The notes beneath the pieces are model-generated. The model did not search any database. It was not told the origin of the DNA and saw nothing but the letters and a program-made list of their open reading frames with translations. Position numbers and translations under genes: made by a program. From Chryseobacterium turcicum (lineage in GTDB: Bacteria > Bacteroidota > Bacteroidia > Flavobacteriales > Weeksellaceae), in NCBI RefSeq assembly GCF_021010565.1, contig NZ_JAJNAY010000002.1, positions 620,001 to 684,000 on the forward strand: DNA of 64,000 bases. Reading direction: 5' to 3'. Of this stretch, positions 26,234 through 35,713 are shown piece after piece. Numbering within the stretch: the stretch's first letter is position 1; the number at the start of each line of letters is the position of its first letter.

Positions 26234-29200
26234 ATGGATCAGATTATTCCGTTTGACTTACAGATACAGCACAGTCCTTATTTTAACTATACTTTTTGTT
26301 TAAATCAATATCCATTTTTACAAAGCATTTCTTTTAAAGAAGTGAGTGACGATTTTGAAAATTTAAATCTTCAGATTACTTCTTCATTGGGTTTGTTTGA
26401 AAAATATGAGGTGCATATTGATAAAATCAGGCAAAATTCATTGTATAAAATTTCGCTTTTCAATTTTGTCTTTAATCATGCTTTGCTTAAAAATTTAACG
26501 GAGAAAGATTTAGACCAAATTAAAATTCAGGTTTTTAAAGACGGAAAAGCTATTTTTGAGAAAAGCTTCAACATAGAAGTTCTACCGATGGATTATTTCG
26601 GTGGATTGCAATCTTACCCGCAACTTTTGGCTTCATATATTCTTTCAAATAACACTTCGCTTTATAAGTTGAAAGCCAACGCAATCGATATTTTAGCGAG
26701 AAATAAATTAACACCGTCGTTTGAAGGGTATCAGCAAAAAAGTAAGGAAAGAGTTTTGCAAATGGTTTCGGCTATCTACAAATCTATCCAGAATCTGGAA
26801 TTGATTTACAGTGCAATGCCGCCAAGTTTTGAAAAAAACGGACAAAGAATTAGGCTTGTAGACACTGTTTTAGAAACAAAATTTGGGAACTGCATTGATA
26901 TTTCTCTGCTTTTCGCAGCGTGTTTGGAAGCGATAAGTTTGAATCCAATTATTGTGGTAACAGAGGGGCATGCTTTTGTTGGAGTTTGGCTGGAGGATCA
27001 ACGATTTGAAGGAATGATTAGTTTTGATCAGGCTGCGATTTCCAAAAGAATAGCGACCGGAATTAAAGAAATTGCTTTAATTGAATCGACAAGCTTGTGT
27101 AAAGGAACAGAAATTTCATTTAAAGAAGCAATAAATTCTGCAGAAACGCAGTTGATGGATTCTTCAAGATTTATTCTTTCATTAGACGTTAAAAATGCAA
27201 GGTCTGCGGGAATTTCTCCTCTCCCACTTCTAAAAACAGAAAACATTCATACTGAAGATTTAAAACCGATAAAAACGTCCACAGAACTCGATCAGGATTT
27301 TGAATTGGGAACACAATATGATGATCTCGAACTGACCGATTTTACCAATCTTACCAAACAGAAAATCTGGGAAAGAAAACTCCTCGATTTATCGCTTAGA
27401 AATAATCTTCTTAATCTGCGGTTTACCAAAAGTATGCTTCAATTGATTGACCCTAAAATAAATGTGCTCGAAGACAGTTTAGCAGACGGAAAATCATTCA
27501 CCATTCATCCAGATAACAATCAGACGGTTCTCAGAAAATATAATTTGTACAGTGAACCTTTACATCAGTCGCAACCGCTTTTCAAATTGGCGGAAGATGA
27601 GTTTAAATACAATCGATTGCTGACTTATTATCATCAAGATGATTTGGATAATATCCTGACCAACCTTTACCGAAGCGCAAAATTAGCGGAAGAAGAAAAT
27701 GGAAAAAGCACATTGTATTTAGGAATCGGACTTTTAAAATGGTTTGAACCGAAGAATAAAGAAGTTCCAAGATTGGCTCCAATTTTATTGGTTCCTGTAG
27801 AATTGTCGAGAAAATCTGTGAATTCTAAATTTACCCTTCGAAGCCGAGAAGAGGAAACGATGATGAATATTACATTGCTTGAATATTTAAAACAGGAATT
27901 TAAACTTAATATCAACAGTCTCGAAAATCTTCCGATGGACGAATCCGGAGTTGATGTTCCGAAAGTTTTGGCGATTATTAGAAACGCTGTTTTGAACCTT
28001 GAAGGTTGGGATGTTTTGGAGCAGTTGGTTTTAGGAATTTTTTCCTTTAATAAGCTAATTCTTTGGCAGGATATTTCAAAATATTCGGAAGAAATTCAGA
28101 AATCTTCAATTGTAAAAAGCCTGATTGATGGCAAACTCACTGCAACTTTAGAAAGTGTAGAAAATGACGCACAAAGTTTAGAAAATATCTCGGCTTCAGA
28201 ATTGGTTTTACCGATTTCTACCGATAATTCTCAGTTGAATGCAGTAAAAAATGCTAATCTCAACAAAAGTTTCATTCTTCATGGTCCTCCAGGAACTGGA
28301 AAATCGCAGACGATTACCAACATTATCGCCGATGCTTTGTCGAATGATAAAAAAGTATTGTTTGTTGCTGCTAAAAAAGCGGCTTTAGATGTCGTTCATC
28401 ATCGTTTGGAAAACATAGGTTTAGGCGCATTTTGTCTCGAACTTCATTCCAATAAATCGAAAAAGTCGGATGTTTTAAAACAGTTTGAAAGAACTTTGGA
28501 AGTTCCGAAATATAAAATTAGTGCCGATTATCACGAAGAAGCAAAACGTCTGGATGAACGCAGAAAGGAACTCGGAAAATATGTGAATGAACTGCATCAA
28601 AAATTTCCAATCGGCTGGAGTTTATTTGATACGATTGCCTTTTTGGAAACCAATCATGTAAAAGCCGATGAACGTTTTTACATTAATTTCCCTTTTGAAA
28701 GCGCCGATGTTTTCAACTGGAATCAGTGGAAAGACTGGTTGATTCCGTTTGCTTCGATTGTGCAAAAAATCGGGCAACCATCGCTTCATGCTTTAAGACC
28801 GATTAAAACATCTAGTCATCAGTTTGAAAATAAAAACCTTATTCTATCAGCAATTTCTCAATTTAATGAAAAGAAAAATGCAGCAGAAAATGTAAAAATT
28901 CAGTTTCAATTAAATGAAGTTTCCAATTCTGACAGCATTGAAATTCTTGAATATTTAAAAGAAAATCTGGTGAAACCCGCTTTCATTGATTTGGTGTTTA
29001 ACGAAGGTCTGTTGAATTTGTTTAAAAATTGGATGGCTCAGCAAACCCAGCTTCAGCAGACAGAAAATCAAATCACTTCAAGTTTTAATTCTTCCATATT
29101 AAACATCGATTATGCTTCCTTGAAGCTTTTGTGGAATCAGGCGAAACATACCTGGTTTATCCCGAAATGGTTTAAACAGAGGAAGGTGAAGCAACAACTG

Positions 29201-31927
29201 AACGGTTATGCAAAATCGGGAATTGAATCTGATATACAAATTGACGGGCTTTTTGAAAAGCTTGAAAATTATCAGCAACTTAAAAATCAATTAAACAACC
29301 TTCATTACAATGCACTTTCATCGGTAACAAATCTTTATTTTAATGGAAATTCGTTTGATATTTCTGCAATTGAAAAAGATTTAAGAACCATTGAAAACAC
29401 AAAAGATTTAGCACAAAAAATTTCAATTCAAAATTTTGATGAATGGCTGAAATATTTTTCGTCTAAGCAAAATAATAATCAGCATATTTCTGAAACTATT
29501 GAAGCGCTGAAAGACTTTGAAAATGCAGAAGCGAATCTTTTAGAATATGTTGACGAAATCCCCAATGATGCAGATTTGCAAACGGTTGTACAAAATATTC
29601 ATCAACTGGAAGATTGGATTAATTTTAACAATTTAAAGGAAAAAGCACAAGATTTAAACTTAAATTGGTTTATTGGTTTTCTCGAAAAAGGCTGGCTTGA
29701 TACAGAATCTATCGAATTGGAATTTGAAAAAATCATTCATCTGAATTTATTTATTAAAACCATTTACAGTTCAGGAACGTTGAATGGTTTTGATGCCAAT
29801 ATTTACGAATCGCAAATTCAACAATATAAAAATCTACACAAAGAATTTACCGAACTGACGAAAAATCAGTTGACAATGAAACTGAGCGATAAAATCCCTA
29901 ATTTCTCTCAGGAAGCCGTTCAAAGTTCAGAAATCGGGATTTTGCAAAAGGCAATTCGAAATAAAGGTCGAGGTTTATCTATCAGAAAATTATTTGACCA
30001 AATTCCTACTTTAATTCCAAGGTTGAAACCTTGTATGCTGATGAGTCCGATTTCGGTGGCGCAATATTTTGATGTCAATGAAGAGCATTTTGACTTGGTT
30101 ATTTTTGATGAAGCTTCTCAGTTGCCGACTTCTGAAGCAGTAAGTGCTTTGGCGAGGGCAAAACAGGCAATTATTGTAGGCGACCCGAAACAAATGCCGC
30201 CAACAAGTTTTTTTGCTTCCCAAAAAGTAGATGAAGAAAATTTTGAACTGGAAGATTTGGAAAGTATTTTGGATGATTGCTTGGCACTGTCAATTCCATC
30301 GAATTATTTATTGAGACACTACCGAAGCAAGCATGAAAGTTTGATTTCTTTCTCAAACGCTCATTTTTACGACAATAAATTACTCACTTTCCCATCTCCG
30401 GATGATTTAAACAGGAAAGTTACTTTCGAATTTGTTGACGGATTTTACGATAAAGGAAAAACGAGAACCAATAAAAATGAAGCAGAAGCAATTATTGAAT
30501 ATATCAGAATTCATTTAGAGAAAAATAATAAAAAATCGATTGGTGTGGTCACTTTCAGCCAGACTCAGCAAAGTTTGATTGAAGATTTGTTACAGAAATT
30601 ATTTCAGGAAAATCCGCATTTGGAAGAATTTGTAATCAATAGTGAAGAACCTATTTTCATTAAAAATCTTGAGAATGTACAAGGTGACGAAAGAGATATT
30701 ATTTTGTTCTCGATTGGTTACGGACCTGATGAAGAAGGAAAAGTTTCGATGAATTTTGGCCCGCTGAATCGTGACGGAGGTTGGAGACGACTCAATGTTG
30801 CCGTAACGAGAGCTCGATACGAAATGAAAGTATTTTCTTCGTTGAAAGGTGACCAGATTGATATGAACAGAACGAGTTCGGAAGGTGTTTTGGGATTAAA
30901 AAACTTTCTGAATTTCTCTGAAAAAGGTTTGGTGTATCAAAGCTCAAATCAAACAGTAAACCAACAAAAACTGATGATTAATTCGATTGCAAAAACGTTG
31001 GAAGAAAGCGGTCTGAAAATTAAAACCAATATCGGAAGTTCGGAATATAAAATTGACATCGGAATTATCAATCCTGACAATGAAAGTGAATATTTACTGG
31101 CAATTTTGGTGGACAGTGAGAATTATTTTAACATCAATACGACCAACGACCGTGAGCTTTTGGTTCCAAATGTATTGAAAGGTTTGGGGTGGAATGTTTT
31201 CAGAATATGGACTTTAGACTGGTTGAAAAACAAAGATAAAATTGTTGAAAAGATTCAGGCTGAAATTGAAATCATTAAAACGCAGGTAAAAGAGAAAGAA
31301 GAAGAAGTTATTGATTTAAAAACCTCTGAAAAAGTATTTCTCAGTGAGGTTTCAGAAACTGAAAAATTGACAAAGCTGATTCCGTATGTTGCGGCAGAAT
31401 TACGTTCTGAAGTGAATGCCAATTCGGAAACAATTTATTCTTTTGAAAATAAGCAGGCTCTTTTAAGTCAAATTAAAACAATAATAGATGCAGAATCGCC
31501 AATCAGCCAAAATGCTTTATTCAGAAAGATTCTTAAGCTTTGGAATATTTCAAGAGCCGGTGGAAAATTGAATACTTATCTTTTGGAAACGTTGAATTCT
31601 ATTCCCAATTTACAGACGACTGAAAGTTATCAGAAATTTTACTGGAGTGAAAATCTGCAATCTCAAAATTTAGATTTCTACCGAGATAATTCTGTGGAAA
31701 AAAGGCTAATTGATGAGATAGCTCCTGAAGAAATTTCAGTGGCGATTATGGAAATCATGCATTCAAGTTTGAGTCTAAATAAAGAAGAATTGATTCGTGC
31801 CGTTTGCAAGACTTTCGGGTTTTCAAAAGTGGGGTCTCAGATTGATGCAGTGGTGAAGTTTTGTGTGGAGGAATTGGTTGGAAAAGGTTTATTGAAGGAG
31901 GTTGAGGAAAGAATTGTTTTGGGGTAA
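26234..31927 (+). CDS. DUF4011 / superfamily-1 helicase / nuclease-like / DUF3320 protein (Hhe-like)
   Basis: 1897 residues. In order: an N-terminal region with a transglutaminase-like patch (GNCIDISLLFAACLEA near 220, TEGHAFVGVWLED), DUF4011 (KIWERKLLDLSLRNNLLNLRF near 377), Walker A GPPGTGKS near 684, Walker B VIFDEASQ near 1290, GDPKQMPP near 1316, NVAVTRAR near 1520, a Vsr/MTES_1575-type restriction-endonuclease-like domain (KIDIGI near 1605, LGWNVFRIWTLDW near 1650) and a DUF3320-like end. Helicase-nuclease proteins of this type (Hhe) are reported as candidate antiphage proteins. In the nuclease domain the usual IExDG reads ILVDS, so the acidic Glu is missing. No other defence gene is adjacent. 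Confidence 0.88.
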   Translation: MDQIIPFDLQIQHSPYFNYTFCLNQYPFLQSISFKEVSDDFENLNLQITSSLGLFEKYEVHIDKIRQNSLYKISLFNFVFNHALLKNLTEKDLDQIKIQVFKDGKAIFEKSFNIEVLPMDYFGGLQSYPQLLASYILSNNTSLYKLKANAIDILARNKLTPSFEGYQQKSKERVLQMVSAIYKSIQNLELIYSAMPPSFEKNGQRIRLVDTVLETKFGNCIDISLLFAACLEAISLNPIIVVTEGHAFVGVWLEDQRFEGMISFDQAAISKRIATGIKEIALIESTSLCKGTEISFKEAINSAETQLMDSSRFILSLDVKNARSAGISPLPLLKTENIHTEDLKPIKTSTELDQDFELGTQYDDLELTDFTNLTKQKIWERKLLDLSLRNNLLNLRFTKSMLQLIDPKINVLEDSLADGKSFTIHPDNNQTVLRKYNLYSEPLHQSQPLFKLAEDEFKYNRLLTYYHQDDLDNILTNLYRSAKLAEEENGKSTLYLGIGLLKWFEPKNKEVPRLAPILLVPVELSRKSVNSKFTLRSREEETMMNITLLEYLKQEFKLNINSLENLPMDESGVDVPKVLAIIRNAVLNLEGWDVLEQLVLGIFSFNKLILWQDISKYSEEIQKSSIVKSLIDGKLTATLESVENDAQSLENISASELVLPISTDNSQLNAVKNANLNKSFILHGPPGTGKSQTITNIIADALSNDKKVLFVAAKKAALDVVHHRLENIGLGAFCLELHSNKSKKSDVLKQFERTLEVPKYKISADYHEEAKRLDERRKELGKYVNELHQKFPIGWSLFDTIAFLETNHVKADERFYINFPFESADVFNWNQWKDWLIPFASIVQKIGQPSLHALRPIKTSSHQFENKNLILSAISQFNEKKNAAENVKIQFQLNEVSNSDSIEILEYLKENLVKPAFIDLVFNEGLLNLFKNWMAQQTQLQQTENQITSSFNSSILNIDYASLKLLWNQAKHTWFIPKWFKQRKVKQQLNGYAKSGIESDIQIDGLFEKLENYQQLKNQLNNLHYNALSSVTNLYFNGNSFDISAIEKDLRTIENTKDLAQKISIQNFDEWLKYFSSKQNNNQHISETIEALKDFENAEANLLEYVDEIPNDADLQTVVQNIHQLEDWINFNNLKEKAQDLNLNWFIGFLEKGWLDTESIELEFEKIIHLNLFIKTIYSSGTLNGFDANIYESQIQQYKNLHKEFTELTKNQLTMKLSDKIPNFSQEAVQSSEIGILQKAIRNKGRGLSIRKLFDQIPTLIPRLKPCMLMSPISVAQYFDVNEEHFDLVIFDEASQLPTSEAVSALARAKQAIIVGDPKQMPPTSFFASQKVDEENFELEDLESILDDCLALSIPSNYLLRHYRSKHESLISFSNAHFYDNKLLTFPSPDDLNRKVTFEFVDGFYDKGKTRTNKNEAEAIIEYIRIHLEKNNKKSIGVVTFSQTQQSLIEDLLQKLFQENPHLEEFVINSEEPIFIKNLENVQGDERDIILFSIGYGPDEEGKVSMNFGPLNRDGGWRRLNVAVTRARYEMKVFSSLKGDQIDMNRTSSEGVLGLKNFLNFSEKGLVYQSSNQTVNQQKLMINSIAKTLEESGLKIKTNIGSSEYKIDIGIINPDNESEYLLAILVDSENYFNINTTNDRELLVPNVLKGLGWNVFRIWTLDWLKNKDKIVEKIQAEIEIIKTQVKEKEEEVIDLKTSEKVFLSEVSETEKLTKLIPYVAAELRSEVNANSETIYSFENKQALLSQIKTIIDAESPISQNALFRKILKLWNISRAGGKLNTYLLETLNSIPNLQTTESYQKFYWSENLQSQNLDFYRDNSVEKRLIDEIAPEEISVAIMEIMHSSLSLNKEELIRAVCKTFGFSKVGSQIDAVVKFCVEELVGKGLLKEVEERIVLG

Positions 31928-31948
31928 AAATGAAAATCTATATATTTG
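31917..31948 (+). promoter_or_regulatory. Promoter (-33 TTTG, -7 TATATTTG)
   Basis: TTTG at 31917-31920 and TATATTTG at 31941-31948, separated by 20 bp, close to the TTTG-N19-TAnnTTTG consensus. It overlaps the end of the helicase gene and would serve the gene starting at 31976. Confidence 0.65.
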
Positions 31949-31975
31949 ATAAAACTAAAAATAACTATAACCATA

Positions 31976-32839
31976 ATGAAAAGAAAAAGTTTATTTATTC
32001 TCCTTTTAATTAGCTTTAATTTATATTATTCTCAACGATTATTAACTTCATGGAGTCAGCAAAATATTGAAAATTACACAAAAGAAATGTATGATGAAGC
32101 ACAAAAACTTTCTACATCACAGCTTTTAGAAAAAAACTTAAACGATCAATATTGGAGTGAAGTATTTTTAACATTAAATGCATCCGTTAATAATTATACT
32201 AAAGATACAGATTACCAAAAGGCTTTAGCATTGCAAATATCAAATGCTTCAGAAACAAAACTCAAAGGAACAAGCAGATTGATTATTTGGGATAGAATTG
32301 CCAGTGGTGATATTTTATTCGAAGGAAAAGGATTGGTATTGGAAAATGATCTTTTTCTGGTGGCTGGAAGAGCAAACCAAATTTTACAAAACCTTACAAA
32401 AAAAAATTTTGGTTATGTAAGCATTCATTCAACTAAAGAAGATGTAGAAACGCTTAAAAACAAGTGGCAAAATTATTTAAACAACAAGCCCGTTGACGAA
32501 TATAAACCAATTGAACTAAGCAAATCGAAGATTCCGGAAATCAGTAGTCTATCTGCTGTAAAAGCACTAATTATATCTCTGCAACCCAATTCTCAAAAAG
32601 ATCAACTTACAAAAAACTGTCTGAAAAGAATATATAAATTAGATGAGATGCCAAAAGAAAAAGGTGCTCATTCCTATTGTAATCCGGATACTTCCACATT
32701 TTCTTATTTAGCAATGTTGTTAGGTGATGAAAAATTTGATGAAACAAAAAATGCTGCCTGGTATTTGAAATTTTGGAATGACAACCAAAAACAACTCATC
32801 TGGAACTCTGAAAAAGGGTACTACGAGGTTAAAAAATAA
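31976..32839 (+). CDS. Secreted protein of unknown function
   Basis: About 287 residues from ATG 31976, chosen because it starts the signal peptide (MKRKSLFILLLISFNLYYSQ) and follows a good promoter. The mature part is mostly helical and Lys/Asn-rich, with RLIIWDRIASGDILFEGKGLVLENDLF in the middle and two Cys (NCLKR, SYCNPD) late. No family recognised. Confidence 0.7.
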   Translation: MKRKSLFILLLISFNLYYSQRLLTSWSQQNIENYTKEMYDEAQKLSTSQLLEKNLNDQYWSEVFLTLNASVNNYTKDTDYQKALALQISNASETKLKGTSRLIIWDRIASGDILFEGKGLVLENDLFLVAGRANQILQNLTKKNFGYVSIHSTKEDVETLKNKWQNYLNNKPVDEYKPIELSKSKIPEISSLSAVKALIISLQPNSQKDQLTKNCLKRIYKLDEMPKEKGAHSYCNPDTSTFSYLAMLLGDEKFDETKNAAWYLKFWNDNQKQLIWNSEKGYYEVKK

Positions 32840-33021
32840 CTCTGACATTTATAAATTTCTCTTTCGTAATAGTTAATCCGAATGTATTTCTATATCCGTT
32901 TATCTAAAAACACTTTCAAAAGTTAAGTTTATTCTTAAAAAAGAAAATTAAAAAGAGATTTTTGTGAACAACACTATTACAATGACCTCTGAATAACTTA
33001 ATAAATCAAAATAAATAAATT

Positions 33022-33471
33022 ATGAAGCAAATAATTCTAATTCTTGCACTATTTACTTTCAATTTTATTTTATCGCAAAAAAAAGATTCAAAAAATGAAA
33101 CCAAAATCGCGGACCGCTATCAAACAACCCAACCACAGGATCAGTCTGTTCCGCCGCCACCGAGAGTAACTTTTCCAGCGCAATTTCCGGATGGGAATAA
33201 AGCATTTTTGAAAAAGATTGACCAGAATATCAATAAAGAAAATGTGAAAACACTTGGTAAAAATTTAAGTACCGAAATTATTTTAAAGATTGACCAACAG
33301 GGAAATGTACTTAATATTTCCACCTATGGCAAAAATGAAAATTTCAATAAAGAAGTAAAAATCGCCGCCACAAAATCTACTCAAAATATCATATGGACTG
33401 CCGGAAAAAATAATCAAGGTGAGAAAGTAATTGATATTGTGAAAATCCCTTATCGTTTTAAGAATTTGTAG
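33022..33471 (+). CDS. Secreted protein with a TonB C-terminal-like domain
   Basis: 149 residues with a signal peptide (LALFTFNFILSQ), a proline stretch (SVPPPPRVTFPAQFPDG) and a domain like the TonB C-terminus (NLSTEIILKIDQQGNVLNISTYGKNENFNKEVKIAATKS ... IPYRF). Unlike real TonB it has no N-terminal membrane anchor and only a short Pro segment. Its function is unknown; such TonB_C-like small proteins are frequent in flavobacteria. Confidence 0.65.
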   Translation: MKQIILILALFTFNFILSQKKDSKNETKIADRYQTTQPQDQSVPPPPRVTFPAQFPDGNKAFLKKIDQNINKENVKTLGKNLSTEIILKIDQQGNVLNISTYGKNENFNKEVKIAATKSTQNIIWTAGKNNQGEKVIDIVKIPYRFKNL

Positions 33472-33482
33472 TACAAACTTTT

Positions 33483-33671
33483 GAAACGTTAAAAGAATCT
33501 CAAAAACAATGGATACTTTACAGAGATAAAGAATTTGCATTCATTTCTAAATTTTATTTTGAACTGAAAAAAGGAACGATGTGGTACACTATCGCTGAAA
33601 ATAAGAAAAAGGAAATGGTGAAAAGTAGAGCTTTAGATTTGCAAGAATATTATGAGAATTTAGATTATTAG
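33483..33671 (+). pseudogene. C-terminal fragment of an LprI-type (DUF1311) lysozyme-inhibitor family gene
   Basis: An open frame without a usable start reads ETLKESQKQWILYRDKEFAF, then KGTMWYTIAENKKKEMVKSRALDLQEYY and a stop at 33671. The KxxQxxWxxYRDxEF signature belongs to the LprI/DUF1311 family. A stop lies just upstream in this frame, so the N-terminal half and signal peptide are lost. Confidence 0.7.
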
Positions 33672-33691
33672 CAAAAAAACAAAATCTATTT

Positions 33692-34327
33692 ATGAAAAAA
33701 AAAATTACATTATTTTGTTTGATTTTCATGCTGTCTTTTTCTTTATTTAAAACTCAAATAAAAGCAGAAGTTCTGAAAAATTATGAACAGATAGCAACTC
33801 AATATGAAAAGAAAGGAGATCTTCTCAGCGCAATAAATGTTTATTATTATATTTCTAAAAATGACACCTTAGAAAGCAATAAAAAGTCTCTTCAAAAAAT
33901 TGAAATTCTGCTTCCAAAATGTCGTGAAATACTACTCAAAGAACTTCAGGGAAAATGGGAACTCAAGAAAAAGTTTGATCTTGATTATTATTCGAATATT
34001 AAATACACAAAATTCATTGAGATTAAAGACAATAAAATCATTTTCTATAATCGTCCCGAAGAAATTGTTTCAGAAATAAATCTGGAAAATAATCCTTTCA
34101 GCTACAATGATTTTGGAGGTTTTCCTTCATTAAAATTAGATAAAGAAATCTGGACTTTTTCTACAAGAAAGGTTAATCGCGAAAAGAGATTACGTCTTAG
34201 AAAACATATCGATAAAAATGGAAATCTTATAGTATTATCAGATCACAGAGGTGTGATCATAGACGACACTGAAAGAGAAATCGCTTTAAAGCAGGAAATT
34301 GATACTTACTATGTGAAAAGTAAATAA
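33692..34327 (+). CDS. Secreted protein of unknown function
   Basis: 211 residues with a signal (MKKKITLFCLIFMLSFSLFKTQ), a helical, TPR-like first third (LKNYEQIATQYEKKGDLLSAINVYYYISKND) and a beta-rich lipocalin-like remainder that begins LQGKWELKKKFDLDYYSNIKYTKF. The GKWELK opening is common in lipocalin-like lipoprotein domains. The next gene starts 3 bp after its stop, suggesting an operon. Confidence 0.68.
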   Translation: MKKKITLFCLIFMLSFSLFKTQIKAEVLKNYEQIATQYEKKGDLLSAINVYYYISKNDTLESNKKSLQKIEILLPKCREILLKELQGKWELKKKFDLDYYSNIKYTKFIEIKDNKIIFYNRPEEIVSEINLENNPFSYNDFGGFPSLKLDKEIWTFSTRKVNREKRLRLRKHIDKNGNLIVLSDHRGVIIDDTEREIALKQEIDTYYVKSK

Positions 34328-34330
34328 TTT

Positions 34331-34621
34331 ATGAGTACAAAAAACCTTACAGCCACTTCAATTATATTAAATCTTTTTATTTATCTTTTCCTTTATCCAT
34401 ATGCTCAAGCTTTGGCAAACCAGCATATAAATATAGGATTTACCTTGAGAATTATTTTCTTTAGCTTTTCAATAATAACTTTAATCTACTCAACAATAAT
34501 ATATTTTAAGAAAAAAGAAATATTAAAATTTTCGTTGCTTTTAATATTTGCTTTATCTTTAATTATTTGGGGATTGAAGTTTGGAGGGCTTTTTTGTGAA
34601 GGCTGTGCAAATACCAAATGA
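34331..34621 (+). CDS. Small integral membrane protein
   Basis: 96 residues with three predicted transmembrane segments (about 9-29, 40-60 and 68-87) and a C-terminal CEGC pair. Unknown function. It follows the preceding gene by 3 bp. Confidence 0.6.
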   Translation: MSTKNLTATSIILNLFIYLFLYPYAQALANQHINIGFTLRIIFFSFSIITLIYSTIIYFKKKEILKFSLLLIFALSLIIWGLKFGGLFCEGCANTK

Positions 34622-34756
34622 AAATAATTTTTAAAGAAGAATTATATGAGAAGTAAATTCAATCTTACTTTATCCTCGTTTTTTCGTAGTTTAGTTCAAT
34701 TGAAACTGAATTAATACTTTCATTTTAAAAAAGATTAATTCCCCAAAAACCAATGC

Positions 34757-35713
34757 ATGAAAAAATTACAACGTGAAGATATTCAAATTCTGAGCAGTCA
34801 CAGCGATATGACAGAGCAAGAATTGAATCAACTGCTGAAAGAAAATGTGTATAACGATAAAGAAATGTGGAAGAAATTTCTGCAGCTCTTTTTTATTACC
34901 CTCGGAATAGGGTTTACTACCGCCGGAATAATTTTCTTCTTCGCCTACAACTGGGCAGATTTAAATAAATTTATCAAACTCGGAATTGTCGAAATTCTTG
35001 TCATTGCAACCACGATTATTGCGCTACTTCCGAAAATCAGTGAAAATAATCGGAATATCATTCTTACCGGAGTTTCATTTTTAGTTGGCGTTTTATTTGC
35101 CGTTTTCGGGCAGATTTATCAAACCGGAGCCGATGCTTACGACTTCTTTTTAGCTTGGACACTCTTTATTGCACTATGGGTCATCGTTTCCAATTTCCCG
35201 CCATTATGGTTATTTTTTATTGTCTTAATCAATACTACATTTATTCTTTACACCCAACAAGTTGCAAAAGATTGGGACGAAATTTTGATTGCCACTTCAC
35301 TTTTGATTTTTAATTCCGCGATGCTGATTGCCACTTTGATTATTCATAAAAAGAAACAGGATTTGAATATTCCTATCTGGTTTACTCATATTTTAGCTTT
35401 AGGATGTGTAGTTTTTGCAACCGTAGGGATGATGGGCGTTATTTTTGATAATTTCAAGCCCCTTTCAACTCCTTTCGTTTGCACTGTTTTGGTGATTTAT
35501 GCTTTGGGAATTTGGCATGGAATAGAATCTAAAAGCGGTTTTTATCTTTCGGTAATTCCTTTCAGTCTCATCATCATGATATCTGCATTTTTAATAAACC
35601 TTTCAACGGACGGCGGAATGTTTCTACTCGTAAGTTTTTTTATCATTGGAAGCGTAACCTTGGTCATCATGAATCTTATTAACCTTCAAAAAAAATGGAA
35701 AAATGAGAACTAA
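34757..35713 (+). CDS. DUF2157 domain membrane protein
   Basis: 318 residues. A cytoplasmic start (LQREDIQILSSHSDMTEQELNQLLKENV) is followed by about nine hydrophobic segments; the first, FFITLGIGFTTAGIIFFFAYNW, is the DUF2157 signature. It overlaps the DUF4401 gene by 11 bp, and that gene overlaps the GDYXXLXY gene by 14 bp. This trio is a recurrent bacterial membrane operon of unknown function. Confidence 0.88.
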   Translation: MKKLQREDIQILSSHSDMTEQELNQLLKENVYNDKEMWKKFLQLFFITLGIGFTTAGIIFFFAYNWADLNKFIKLGIVEILVIATTIIALLPKISENNRNIILTGVSFLVGVLFAVFGQIYQTGADAYDFFLAWTLFIALWVIVSNFPPLWLFFIVLINTTFILYTQQVAKDWDEILIATSLLIFNSAMLIATLIIHKKKQDLNIPIWFTHILALGCVVFATVGMMGVIFDNFKPLSTPFVCTVLVIYALGIWHGIESKSGFYLSVIPFSLIIMISAFLINLSTDGGMFLLVSFFIIGSVTLVIMNLINLQKKWKNEN

